Shown here: piece by piece, positions 1-8,562 of the stretch
How positions within the stretch are numbered: the first letter of the stretch is position 1
How the letters are laid out: the number at the start of each line of letters is the position of its first letter
Origin: Nonlabens sp. MB-3u-79
Lineage (GTDB): Bacteria > Bacteroidota > Bacteroidia > Flavobacteriales > Flavobacteriaceae
Assembly: GCF_002831625.1 (NCBI RefSeq)
Contig: NZ_CP025116.1
Coordinates: 1,812,501-1,876,500 of the forward strand
Length of the DNA: 64,000 nucleotides
Direction of reading: 5' to 3'
Position numbers and translations under genes: made by a program
Notes under the pieces: generated by a model
What the model saw: only the letters and a program-made list of their open reading frames with translations
The model's database searches: none
Told to the model about the DNA's origin: nothing

Positions 1-213
1 ATTAGAAAGCTCTCCCTTTAGGGCAGGGGAAAAGCTTTCAGAGTTCGTTTCCGTTCCCCAACCCTGAAGGGTGCATTTCGTTTCCGTTCCCCAACCCTAA
101 AGGGTGCGGAAACTAGTATTGTATTAGTATGGGGTGTGGATTAGAAAGCTCTCCCTTTAGGGCAGGGGAAAAGCTTTCAGAGTTCGTTTCCGTTCCCCAA
201 CCCTAAAGGGTGC
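1..213. repeat. Direct repeat of about 74 bp (two copies) plus a partial third copy
   Basis: Positions 1-74 and 140-213 are nearly identical; the only difference I see is G/A near position 66. A shorter part of the same unit recurs at about 76-107. Each unit has internal dyads: GAAAGCT against AGCTTTC, ACCCT against AGGGT, and a TTTCCG / CGGAAA pair around the second half. It codes for nothing obvious. It resembles a structured intergenic repeat rather than a CRISPR, because spacing is irregular and units overlap. The left border may lie outside the window. Confidence 0.8.
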
Positions 214-294
214 GGAAACAAAAGCTTTAATTTCAAATTAGTTTTTAAGTTCAAAAGTTTCCTTCTACCTATCTTAGCGTCTTAATAATTTTAA

Positions 295-1230
295 TTGAGT
301 ATACAGGTTCAAAAATATCTTCTAGAAAATGCCGCAGAGTGGAACGCTTTTGTAAAGCAATCTGTAAACGGTACCTTCCTTCTGGATCGTAATTTTATGG
401 ACTATCACCAGGAGCGCTTTGAAGACCACAGTTTAATGATGCACCTAGACGGTCAATTGATGTGTTGTATTCCTGCTCATGTAAAAGACGGTATTTTTTA
501 CAGTCATCGAGGTTTGAGTTATGCGGGTTTGATCATCAGCGCTAACGCAGCAACAAATATAGACAGGATTGTTGATGCGTTGTTGGAGTATTTGAAAGGT
601 CTCGCTTTCGCGAAAGCGGAATTACAACTACCACCTGTATCCTATCAATCTATAAATAAGGAAATTGCAGATGTTTTAGAACAGAAAGGTTTTACTCCTA
701 ATCGAAAATTGCACAATCAGTCGGTAGCATTAGATCAAGAAATACAGGTGTCACCTAAAAAGTCTATAGGTTACCGCAATGGGAAATTTGAGGGTTTGAG
801 GATGGAAACCACAAATGATTTTAGGAGTTTCTGGGAAGAAGTTTTAACGCCACAATTGGCAGAACGTTACCATTCAAAGCCAGTACACAGTCTAATAGAA
901 ATAGAATTACTCGCTTCTAGGTTTCCAGAGAACATCATTCAGTATAATGTGTATAGGGAGGGTGCATTACTTGCAGGAATCACTTTTTTTATAAAAGGGA
1001 ACATAGTGAAGTCTCAATATACTGCTAGTTCTCCAGACGGGTTAAAAACAGATGCCGTAGCTTATGTTTATATGGAGGCTATGAAAGAATTTAAGGAAAA
1101 AGGATGCTCCTTAATGGATTATGGACCAGTGAATGAAAAAGACGGATCGGTAAATAAAGGTTTACAGCGCTTTAAAAAACAATTGGGCTGTCAAGAAGAG
1201 GAATGGCGACGATGGGAATTTGAATTGTAA
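295..1230 (+). CDS. FemAB-like GNAT acyltransferase
   Basis: A 311-residue protein with the look of the FemAB/peptidyltransferase branch of the GNAT fold. The N-terminal region has the W..FV..S.NGTFL pattern (about residues 16-30). The C-terminal half (about 155-300) carries the second acetyltransferase-like half, ending in a DYGPVNEKDGS...GLQRFKKQLG stretch typical of this group. The start is TTG at 295: an in-frame TAA lies immediately before it, and the next ATG (residue 35) would remove the conserved N-terminus. No signal peptide, so cytoplasmic. The following aminotransferase and flippase suggest work on a cell-surface glycan or lipid, but the substrate cannot be read from the sequence. 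A copy of the 16-bp palindrome lies in frame, encoding AFAKA. Confidence 0.8.
   Translation: MSIQVQKYLLENAAEWNAFVKQSVNGTFLLDRNFMDYHQERFEDHSLMMHLDGQLMCCIPAHVKDGIFYSHRGLSYAGLIISANAATNIDRIVDALLEYLKGLAFAKAELQLPPVSYQSINKEIADVLEQKGFTPNRKLHNQSVALDQEIQVSPKKSIGYRNGKFEGLRMETTNDFRSFWEEVLTPQLAERYHSKPVHSLIEIELLASRFPENIIQYNVYREGALLAGITFFIKGNIVKSQYTASSPDGLKTDAVAYVYMEAMKEFKEKGCSLMDYGPVNEKDGSVNKGLQRFKKQLGCQEEEWRRWEFEL
603..618. repeat. 16-bp palindrome CGCTTTCGCGAAAGCG, copy 1
   Basis: Perfect palindrome inside the FemAB-like gene, read in the frame that gives AFAKA. Member of a 14-copy family in this window. Confidence 0.95.
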
Positions 1231-1240
1231 TCAATAGGTC

Positions 1241-1411
1241 AAAGAAAAAAACCACCAAACAATAAGTTGCTATCAAACACTTATTATCCGGTGGTCATTC
1301 AACCAAACTTAACTTATTTTTCTTTTTCATAATATTTTCGGATGTTTATAATTAATAAAGGCTAATTCAATAATCTAAACTTTACTTCCAATCTTATGAT
1401 GGTACAAATTT
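1241..1411 (-). ncRNA. Possible short minus-strand transcript with an 11-codon reading frame
   Basis: On the minus strand a perfect -7 box TAAATTTG (1411-1404) is followed by ATG AAA AAG at 1330, opening an 11-codon frame (MKKKNKLSLVE) that stops at 1295. The stop overlaps the first arm of a hairpin. The outer stem ACCACC/GGTGGT pairs 1295-1290 with 1256-1251. An inner AATAAG/CTTATT stem follows. A run of T lies at 1250-1244. Promoter, tiny frame and intrinsic terminator are all in the same orientation, with no larger gene after them. Could be a small RNA, a micropeptide gene, or chance. Confidence 0.4.
1244..1296 (-). terminator. Rho-independent terminator on the minus strand
   Basis: Two-part stem (ACCACC/GGTGGT, with AATAAG/CTTATT inside) followed on the minus strand by seven T at 1250-1244. 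The plus-strand gene ends at 1230, so the T-run is on the wrong side to serve it. Confidence 0.55.
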
Positions 1412-1517
1412 AAAGGATTTACCCAGTTCAAGATGCCAATATCTAGTTAAGCAATGTTAAGTAGTGTTACCTTTATATTTTAAAAAACCAATTAAATTTG
1501 CAACAGACTTTTAACAA

Positions 1518-1817
1518 ATGAAGAATACAAAGAGATCATTTCATTTCGCCGTTTTTTCGAGTGTATTGCTTGTCGTTTTTACGATTTTAGGCCAGACCAC
1601 AAGGACAGCAGCTAATACTATCAATGATATCACTGCTTACTTAATCACCTTGTTTTTTATATCAGTTCTTTTTGGAGCTATTTTTAGTGTTTTGAGTATT
1701 AGAGAGGATTTCCATTGGAAAAAATATGCGGGAATAGGAGTTAATTTCTTCTTTTTGGTAATGACCAGCCTTGCTTTGATCGGTAATTTAAAAGACATCG
1801 TAGAAGCCTTTAGATAA
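1518..1817 (+). CDS. Small membrane protein of unknown function
   Basis: 99 residues with three hydrophobic stretches (about 9-27, 38-62 and 68-90) separated by short charged loops. It looks like a three-pass inner-membrane protein with a basic N-terminus (MKNTKRSF). I recognise no domain. It ends 35 bp before the aminotransferase and may be co-transcribed. The reading frame on the opposite strand here is less protein-like. A real gene is likely because of the clean hydrophobic pattern, but no function can be given. Confidence 0.6.
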   Translation: MKNTKRSFHFAVFSSVLLVVFTILGQTTRTAANTINDITAYLITLFFISVLFGAIFSVLSIREDFHWKKYAGIGVNFFFLVMTSLALIGNLKDIVEAFR

Positions 1818-1852
1818 AGCACTTTTGTTGTGTTATCTTCGTTACCTAGTCC

Positions 1853-2962
1853 ATGAAGGAAATGATATCAACTTATATTCCATATTTAGATCTACAACCT
1901 CATAACAACAGGTTTGCTCAACAAGACCTAAAGACGTTTAAAGAAATTCACCGTACAGGTAGATTCATAGGTGGGGAATGGGTGAATAGATTTGAAAATA
2001 CATTTGCCTCATATTGTGGAGTAGATCACTGTATAGGAACTGCTAACGGAATGGACGCGCTCACCATTATCTTAAAAGCAGAACTTGCTTTAGGAAAGCT
2101 TCCTAAAAATGCAAAGATTGTGGTGCCAGCTCACACCTATATCGCCACTTTTTTAAGTGTGCTTCATGCAGGTATGCAGCCTATTCCTGTAGATGTGGAA
2201 GAACTTACTATAACTGCACAAGTATTGCGTCAGTTCCATCAAAACTATGATGCTATCATAGCTGTAGATATTTATGGGAGGCTGGTAGATGATGAAGTAT
2301 ATGCCTATGCAAAAGAAAAGTCAATTCCTATCTACTGTGATACCGCTCAATCTCATGGTGCAACTAGTGATACAGGCGTTAAGTCTGGGAATCTAGCTCG
2401 AGCCAGTGCCTTCTCCTTTTATCCAACAAAAAACTTAGGAGCTCTTGGAGATGCAGGGGCGATAACCACAAATGATCACGACCTGGCAATTACCTGCCGC
2501 AAGATTGCTAATTACGGTAGAGAAAGCCGTTTTATCAATAACTTAGTGGGAGTTAATTCTAGACTGGATCCATTACAAGCTGGTTTTTTGCTCAATAGAT
2601 TGCCACAACTCGACACCGATAATCAAAGAAGAGTAGCGATAGCTTCGTATTATTTCAAGCATCTTCAGAATACTAAAGTAAGCTTACATACTCTCGATTT
2701 CCTTAAAAATAATGTCGTGCATGTTTTTCCTGTTTATGTAGATCATAGAAAAGGCTTTGTAGATCACTTAGATAAGGAAGGCATAGGTACAAGCGTGCAT
2801 TATGAAGTGCCTCCACATCAACAAAAAGCATTGCAAGAGTTGAATCATCTTAGATTTCCAGTTACAGAAAAATTACATCGCACAGAGGTGAGCTTGCCTT
2901 GTCACCCATTAATGACTTTAGAGCAGCTGCAAAAAGTAGTACAAGCAGTAAATGCCTACTAG
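1853..2962 (+). CDS. DegT/DnrJ/EryC1-type sugar-nucleotide aminotransferase
   Basis: 369-residue PLP-dependent fold-type-I aminotransferase of the family that transfers an amino group to keto-sugar nucleotides (FdtB, QdtB, WecE relatives). Visible signatures are GTANGMDAL (about 62-70), the cofactor-binding YCDTAQSHG with D163, and SFYPTKNLGALGDAG, where K193 is the expected Schiff-base lysine. Full family length. The stop codon directly abuts the start of the flippase gene, so translational coupling is likely. This suggests an amino-deoxy-sugar made for a lipid-linked glycan that the next gene exports. The exact sugar cannot be told. A second in-frame ATG three codons downstream (1862) is also possible. 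Confidence 0.88.
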   Translation: MKEMISTYIPYLDLQPHNNRFAQQDLKTFKEIHRTGRFIGGEWVNRFENTFASYCGVDHCIGTANGMDALTIILKAELALGKLPKNAKIVVPAHTYIATFLSVLHAGMQPIPVDVEELTITAQVLRQFHQNYDAIIAVDIYGRLVDDEVYAYAKEKSIPIYCDTAQSHGATSDTGVKSGNLARASAFSFYPTKNLGALGDAGAITTNDHDLAITCRKIANYGRESRFINNLVGVNSRLDPLQAGFLLNRLPQLDTDNQRRVAIASYYFKHLQNTKVSLHTLDFLKNNVVHVFPVYVDHRKGFVDHLDKEGIGTSVHYEVPPHQQKALQELNHLRFPVTEKLHRTEVSLPCHPLMTLEQLQKVVQAVNAY

Positions 2963-4267
2963 ATGAGAAGACTCTTTTATAAACTTCATAAAAATGTATT
3001 GCTCAAAGTAGCTGGGTTCAATTCTATTCATGTATTTCTGAAAATAGGAATAGGGGCCATCATGTCTAAAATTCTTGCTGAGTACGTAGGTGCGGCAGGA
3101 TTGGGAATCCTTGGTAACCTGCGTAATTTTACTCAAGGCTTACTCACTTTTTCTGTGCTAGGGCTGGAAAATGGACTGATTAAAAATACGGCCCAATTTC
3201 AGCAAGAGCCGGCAGCGTTAAAAAAGGTATTTGGTACCGCTTGGTTATGGAGCATATGCGCCAGTATAACAGCAGCTGTTGTGATATTCTTTGCCGCTTC
3301 TTGGTTGGATGAAAAACTTATAGCGACAGAGGTAGACTTTTCTATGGTTTTTAAAGTTCTTGCCTGTTCGCTGCCTTTTTATGTAGTTTTTGTTTTGATT
3401 ACCAGCCTGATGCAAGGTCTAGAGTGGTACAAGAAATTTATTATTCTCAATATCATTATAAGTATTTTGGTTTTTGGAACTTCTGCGATTCTGGTCTATC
3501 AATACAATCTTACCGGAGCTTTATATTCGCTTGCTTTAGTTCCTTTTTTACAATGTATCGCAGCCGTTGTTTTTTGGTTGTTTCAAGGAGAAAAAACCAT
3601 AATACTTCAAGAACTTCTGAATTTTCACTTTGATAAAAAAACCAGTCGGCAGTTGCTTAAATACAGTATTATGGCACTGGTCAGTGCTTTGCTAATTCCC
3701 TTGGTAAATATCTTGGTAAGAGATCAAGTTAGAGTAGAAGTGAGTGATGAGGCTGCTGGATGGTGGGAGGCTGTCGTGCGTATCTCTGGATATTACATGC
3801 TTTTTGTAACCAGCTTGATCAGCCTTTATGTCTTGCCTAGTTTGAGTAAAGATAACAGTCATAAGAACTACAGAGCTACTGTCTGGAATTTCTATAAAAC
3901 AATATTACCACTTGTTATAGTCGGTCTTATCGCCATTTACTTTTCTAGAAATTTGATCATATCCATATTATTCACCAATGAATTTGACCCTTCTAGCGGT
4001 TTATTTAAATGGCAGCTACTAGGCGATTTTATAAAGATCATTACTACGGTCTTAGCCTTTAGATTTATTGCTATAAACGACTTGAGAAACTACCTTATAG
4101 CTGAGGTCTTGAGTATCGCATCTTTTTACCTCTTAGCGCTTTATTTTATCCCCGCTTATCAAGAAGAAGGTGTAGTAATGGCTTATTTAGGTAATTATAT
4201 ATTTTATTTATTGGTGTTGCTCTTCATCTTGCGAAAAGAACTGTTTGGTAAAGAAATTTCTCTTTAA
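2963..4267 (+). CDS. Wzx-type O-antigen/lipid-linked glycan flippase
   Basis: 434 residues, about 12 hydrophobic segments spread along the whole length, of the polysaccharide-transport (MOP/MATE-like) superfamily. The N-terminal KIGIGAIMSKILAEYVGAAGLGILGNLR resembles WzxE-like O-antigen translocases. Role: flips undecaprenyl-linked oligosaccharide across the inner membrane. It starts on the base after the stop of the aminotransferase gene, so the two form one unit. No glycosyltransferase is next to it, so the rest of the glycan pathway must be elsewhere. Confidence 0.85.
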   Translation: MRRLFYKLHKNVLLKVAGFNSIHVFLKIGIGAIMSKILAEYVGAAGLGILGNLRNFTQGLLTFSVLGLENGLIKNTAQFQQEPAALKKVFGTAWLWSICASITAAVVIFFAASWLDEKLIATEVDFSMVFKVLACSLPFYVVFVLITSLMQGLEWYKKFIILNIIISILVFGTSAILVYQYNLTGALYSLALVPFLQCIAAVVFWLFQGEKTIILQELLNFHFDKKTSRQLLKYSIMALVSALLIPLVNILVRDQVRVEVSDEAAGWWEAVVRISGYYMLFVTSLISLYVLPSLSKDNSHKNYRATVWNFYKTILPLVIVGLIAIYFSRNLIISILFTNEFDPSSGLFKWQLLGDFIKIITTVLAFRFIAINDLRNYLIAEVLSIASFYLLALYFIPAYQEEGVVMAYLGNYIFYLLVLLFILRKELFGKEISL

Positions 4268-4455
4268 TTCTCCCTAAGATAGTTGTGTCACATAGTTACT
4301 AAAGTATTAATAATCAATAGTATAAATTAGTTTTTTTTATATTTTCATCAGTAAAAAAGCTTCTTAAGTGAGTGCTTATGATCTTTTGTCCAGGATGGTA
4401 CTTTAAAAAAGGATGCAGTTACATCCTGATAATATTTTAATAAAAGGATTCCTAT
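4268..4455. other. Intergenic stretch, nothing recognised
   Basis: Between the flippase stop and the promoter of the exonuclease gene. AT-rich; I see no gene, hairpin with T-run, or RNA. Confidence 0.5.
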
Positions 4456-4490
4456 TTTGTGCTCGGCTCGGTACTACAAACTTATATTTG
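4456..4490 (+). promoter_or_regulatory. Bacteroidota-type promoter of the exonuclease gene
   Basis: TTTG at 4456-4459, then a 23-base spacer, then a perfect TATATTTG at 4483-4490. This matches the flavobacterial TTG/TTTG...TAnnTTTG consensus at the upper end of its spacing. Transcription would start near 4495, which places the palindrome at 4532-4547 in the 5' leader. Confidence 0.6.
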
Positions 4491-4531
4491 TACCTTCAGT
4501 TCGTTTCTGTTTTTGTTGTTAGTGGGTGTTC

Positions 4532-4547
4532 CGCTTTCGCGAAAGCG
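4532..4547. repeat. 16-bp palindrome, copy 2
   Basis: Perfect CGCTTTCGCGAAAGCG, extended by C/G on both sides, in the leader of the exonuclease gene between promoter and start codon. Confidence 0.95.
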
Positions 4548-4577
4548 GATATTTTAAAAATCAATCGACCACTTATT

Positions 4578-5345
4578 ATGGATTTACAACTCAACAGACC
4601 TATTTGCTTTTTTGACCTAGAAACTACTGGTACGAATATCTCTAAAGATAGAATCGTTGAAATTTCTATACATAAAGTATTCCCCAATGGAGAGGAGAAG
4701 ACCTATACTTTTAAAATAAATCCTACGGTGCCTATTCCTGCAGAAACTACCGCGATCCATGGCATTACAGATGATATGGTCAAAGATGAACCTACTTTTA
4801 AAGAAAGAGCTCATGAGGTCAATAATATCATCAAAGATGCAGATCTGGCGGGTTTTAATTCCAATAGATTTGACATCCCATTGCTAGCAGAAGAAATGTT
4901 GAGAGCAGGAATAGATTTTGAAATGGGAAACAGGAATGCCATTGATGTGCAGAATATTTTTCACAAAATGGAACAACGTACACTAGTAGCCGCGTATAAA
5001 TTCTACTGCCAAAAAGACCTTACTGATGCCCACAGCGCAGAGGCTGATACTATCGCTACTTATGAGGTTTTAAAAGGCCAATTAGATCGTTATCCAGAAC
5101 TGGATAATAATATGAAATCTTTATCAGAGTTTTCTACTCGTAGAAAGCCAGTTGATTTTGCGGGTATGCTAGCTTTTAACGAGGCTGGAGAAGAGTGTTT
5201 CAACTTTGGGAAGCATAAGGGCAAACGTATAGTAGATGTATTGAATCAAGAACCAGGATATTACAGTTGGATTCAAAATGCAGATTTCCCGCTTTATACA
5301 AAGAAGGTGCTCACTGCTATTAAGCTGCGCGGGTTTAACGGCTAA
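4578..5345 (+). CDS. DnaQ-like 3'-5' exonuclease with C-terminal DUF3820-type domain
   Basis: I take the ATG at 4578 (255 residues). The open frame extends upstream to 4413, but that part covers the promoter and the palindrome and looks non-coding. From the chosen start the protein begins MDLQLNRPICFFDLETTG, which is exonuclease motif I (DxE). Motif II lies around GFNSNRFDIPLL and motif III is HSAEADT, so the DEDDh catalytic set is complete. The C-terminal about 50 residues (FNFGKHKGKRIVDVL...YYSWI) match the small domain often joined to flavobacterial exonucleases. Likely a cytoplasmic proofreading or repair exonuclease acting as a free protein; no polymerase gene is nearby. Confidence 0.88.
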   Translation: MDLQLNRPICFFDLETTGTNISKDRIVEISIHKVFPNGEEKTYTFKINPTVPIPAETTAIHGITDDMVKDEPTFKERAHEVNNIIKDADLAGFNSNRFDIPLLAEEMLRAGIDFEMGNRNAIDVQNIFHKMEQRTLVAAYKFYCQKDLTDAHSAEADTIATYEVLKGQLDRYPELDNNMKSLSEFSTRRKPVDFAGMLAFNEAGEECFNFGKHKGKRIVDVLNQEPGYYSWIQNADFPLYTKKVLTAIKLRGFNG

Positions 5346-5457
5346 TGATTTGTTGAGGTAATTTTACTACATGTTGTGTTTATTATCATTGATTTACAGT
5401 GTGTTATGATTTAACACAGCCTATTTTGTATTAGCTATGTTGAGGTGTTTTTTTTAC

Positions 5458-5465
5458 TATATTTG
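5458..5465 (+). promoter_or_regulatory. -7 box (TATATTTG) of the regulator gene
   Basis: Perfect TAnnTTTG 16 bases before the TTG start codon at 5482. A convincing -33 box at consensus spacing is lacking; TTG at 5440 is only 15 bases upstream. Confidence 0.45.
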
Positions 5466-5481
5466 AGTAAATGAATTTATC

Positions 5482-8259
5482 TTGAAAACCTTACTTTCTC
5501 TATTCTTATTTTTAAACACCATTATTGCCTCTAGTCAGGTGCTTCCACCGCTTCATAATTACGAGCCGTCCTTATATCATGCAGGTAATCAAAACTGGAT
5601 GGTATCTGAGTCTGATGATCATTTTATCTATGTAGCTAATAATAAGGGACTGCTCGAATATAACGGGTCTCAATGGACCTTGTATAAAACCCCTAATGAA
5701 AGTATCATGAGGTCTGTAAAGGCCCAAGGTGATCGTATTTATACGGGTTGTTATATGGATTTTGGTTATTGGATACGAGATGACAGCGGTAGATTGAATT
5801 ATACTTCTATCATAGAAAAGACGAAGTTTCAATTACAAGAAGATGAGCAGTTTTGGAATATTATTGTTAAGAATGATTACGTTCTTTTTCAATCGCGTTC
5901 TCGTATCTACTTTTATGATATCGATTCTGGTGAGGTATCTCAAATTGCCGAGCAGACGGAGATCAACAAGTTTTTTCAGGTAGGCGATACATATTATTAT
6001 CACGTCCTGGGTGAGGGTTTATTTCAGGTGGTAAATAAGCAACCACAGTTAAAAGGGTCTATAGATTTTTTTCTAGAGGAGACCATCATCTTGATGTTTG
6101 AATACCATTCTAAAGTGTACCTTCTTACTCAAGATGCAGCTGTTTACCTATACAAAGACGGTGAGGTTTCACTAGTAGGCTCTTGTGAGCTGAATCAAAA
6201 AATAACCGTTTATAGCGCTTCATTGTTAAGTAATAATAATCTTTTATTGGGAACTATAGCAAATGGTGTTATATCAATGGATCTTGAGGGTAAAGTAAAT
6301 TATGCTCTTAACCAAGGTGATGGATTGGCAAATAATACCTGTTTATATGTTTATGAAGACAGTTCTAAAAATGTATGGTTTGGTTTAGATAATGGTATTA
6401 GCTCTATAAGTATAGATTCGCCTTACCAGGTTTATAATGATAATGCCGGTAACTTAGGTACCGTGTATGCTTCTTATCAAAGTGATGGCATTTTATATAT
6501 AGGTACCAATCAAGGCTTGTTTTACAAGAAATCAGGTCAACAGAAGTTTAGTTTTATTGAAGGTACGGAAGGCCAAGTATGGTCGATTAGTGAACATAAC
6601 GGAACTGTTTTCTGTAACCATCATTTAGGGGTTTTTGTCTTAAGGGATAAGAACGCGCGGCGACTTGATAACACTATTGGAACTTGGCAGTTATATACCG
6701 TTCCCAATGCATCAGACTTGATAGTAGCAGGGACCTATAAAGGACTTCAAGTCTTAACTAATACTACTGGGCAATGGGAATTCCGCAATAAGATAGATGG
6801 TTTTGATATTAGTTCAAAAGACATCATTGCTTATAAGGATTTGGTTTACGTCAACCATGAATATAAAGGAGTGTTTAAAATAACAGTAGATAGAGAATTT
6901 AAAAAACTGACAAAACTTGAGAAAATAGAAGAATTAGGAAAGGGGATAGGCTCAGATATCACTGACTTTAAAGGTAAAATCTTCTATTCTAAAAGAGATG
7001 CTATATATGTTAAAACATCTGCTAATAGTAAGTTTGTAAAACATAAGGAACTTAGTAATATTGTTGCTAGCGGTGAATATACATCTGGAACTTTTATTAA
7101 AAATGATGGTTATTTATGGTTGTTCAACAGTAGCCAGATTTATAAGATCAATATAGAAGATATAAATGGCAGTTATAATATAGAAAGTATACCATTAGGT
7201 CATGAGCTGAGAAGAGAAAAAATCGGTTATGAAAATTTAACAAAGGTGGGTCCAAAGAATTATCTGATTGGTACTTCTTATGGATACACGACGCTGAATC
7301 AAAACTCAAGTAACACTCTTTCTCATAAGGTATATATCAATAATTTATGTCGTCTTGATAAAAGTACCCCAACCAGTCTTAGTTTAAAGAGTCCTTCGGA
7401 AATACCTTATAAAAATAATCATTTACAAATAACCTATTCATCACCTTTTTATAAAACCCTAAGTATTGTTGAATATCAGTTCAGACTTTTGGGGGAAGAT
7501 GAGGAATGGAGCCCATGGAGTAAAGTGAATAGTACAGAGTTAAAAAACTTATCTTATGGTGAGTACACGTTTGAGGTGCGATCCAGAGTGAATACCATAC
7601 TATCTGATAACGTAGCTACTATAGACTTTACTGTAGCTAAGCCCTATTACGCGACTAGTGTCGCTATTGCAGTATACATCATTATTTTAGTACTCATTAT
7701 TTTAGTGCTTAATGGCTTTTATATCTGGTACTTTAAAAGGCAAAAGCAGAGAGCACTGCAAAAGCAGCAAAAAGAATTAGAATTAAAGAGCTTGACTAAT
7801 GAGAAGAATCTAGTGGAATTGCGTAATGAAAAATTAAGAAGTGATATTGAGCATAGAAATAAAGAACTTGCCATTTCAACGATGGCGATGATCAAGAAAA
7901 ATGAAACTCTTAATGAGTTGAAAGTGGAATTGGATAATTTACCAAAATCGGTAGCATCTAGATCTTTAAAAAAGATGTTAGATAAAAATTTAAACAGCAA
8001 GCAAGATTGGCTCACTTTTGAAGAAGCATTTAATAATGCAGATAAAGATTTTTTCAAAAAAATTAAGGAATTACACCCCTCCCTTTCTTCAGGGGATTTG
8101 AGATTATGTGTTTATTTAAGACTTAATTTATCTTCCAAAGAGATCGCTCCACTATTAAATATTTCCCCTCGTAGTGTGGAAATAAAACGATATCGTTTGC
8201 GTAAAAAATTAGCTCTTTCACGCGATGATAGTTTGACTAGCTATATTGTTGAGATTTAA
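5482..8259 (+). CDS. Membrane-bound regulator: beta-propeller, Y_Y_Y domain, TM helix, LuxR-type HTH
   Basis: 925 residues. A signal peptide (about 1-19) is followed by a long repeat region with many SDDHFIYVANNKGLLEYNG-like blades (Reg_prop type), a Y_Y_Y domain (about 640-718), one membrane helix (about 720-747), a charged coiled coil (about 748-830) and a C-terminal LuxR/GerE-like helix-turn-helix (about 870-925, LSSKEIAPLLNISPRSVEIKRYRLRKKL). There is no histidine kinase or receiver domain, unlike the hybrid two-component sensors of many glycan loci. It would sense a ligand in the periplasm and act on DNA from the membrane. The start is TTG: the only ATG just upstream (5471) hits a stop after four codons. 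Divided from the glucan genes by 303 bp, same strand, so it is probably the local activator. Confidence 0.85.
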   Translation: MKTLLSLFLFLNTIIASSQVLPPLHNYEPSLYHAGNQNWMVSESDDHFIYVANNKGLLEYNGSQWTLYKTPNESIMRSVKAQGDRIYTGCYMDFGYWIRDDSGRLNYTSIIEKTKFQLQEDEQFWNIIVKNDYVLFQSRSRIYFYDIDSGEVSQIAEQTEINKFFQVGDTYYYHVLGEGLFQVVNKQPQLKGSIDFFLEETIILMFEYHSKVYLLTQDAAVYLYKDGEVSLVGSCELNQKITVYSASLLSNNNLLLGTIANGVISMDLEGKVNYALNQGDGLANNTCLYVYEDSSKNVWFGLDNGISSISIDSPYQVYNDNAGNLGTVYASYQSDGILYIGTNQGLFYKKSGQQKFSFIEGTEGQVWSISEHNGTVFCNHHLGVFVLRDKNARRLDNTIGTWQLYTVPNASDLIVAGTYKGLQVLTNTTGQWEFRNKIDGFDISSKDIIAYKDLVYVNHEYKGVFKITVDREFKKLTKLEKIEELGKGIGSDITDFKGKIFYSKRDAIYVKTSANSKFVKHKELSNIVASGEYTSGTFIKNDGYLWLFNSSQIYKINIEDINGSYNIESIPLGHELRREKIGYENLTKVGPKNYLIGTSYGYTTLNQNSSNTLSHKVYINNLCRLDKSTPTSLSLKSPSEIPYKNNHLQITYSSPFYKTLSIVEYQFRLLGEDEEWSPWSKVNSTELKNLSYGEYTFEVRSRVNTILSDNVATIDFTVAKPYYATSVAIAVYIIILVLIILVLNGFYIWYFKRQKQRALQKQQKELELKSLTNEKNLVELRNEKLRSDIEHRNKELAISTMAMIKKNETLNELKVELDNLPKSVASRSLKKMLDKNLNSKQDWLTFEEAFNNADKDFFKKIKELHPSLSSGDLRLCVYLRLNLSSKEIAPLLNISPRSVEIKRYRLRKKLALSRDDSLTSYIVEI

Positions 8260-8562
8260 TTTCGCATTAAAATGTTTTAAATAACTCAACATTTCCACAT
8301 CATTCTTTATGATGCGGACTATTTTTTATCAAATCGAAAGTTATAAACACTTATTTTTAAGCTTTTTATAATATGCGCTAGGAATTAATATAGATTTATA
8401 TATATTTTTACTTGTGTATATTTTTTGTTGTGTTTGAATTTGATTCATCAAGTTTTTCACAATATATATTTAGAACCTTGAAATCAATAGAATTATAGTG
8501 CCCATAGAAAACTAGTCATTACCATTATTTATTAGTAACAACCTATCAATATCTCTTTACAT
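8260..8562 (+). promoter_or_regulatory. Intergenic region holding the likely glucan-locus promoter
   Basis: AT-rich 303-bp gap before the first glycosidase gene. TTTG at 8439-8442 is followed after 22 bases by TATATTTA (8465-8472), one base off the -7 consensus. Transcription from there would give a leader of about 85 bases. This is also where the upstream regulator might bind, but I see no clear dyad operator. Confidence 0.4.

Noticed and set aside
1..230. CRISPR-like array
   Set aside because: Only two full units with one partial, no regular unique spacers and no cas genes.
4413..4577. Longer N-terminus for the exonuclease
   Set aside because: This stretch contains the promoter and the palindrome; the conserved domain begins right after the ATG at 4578.
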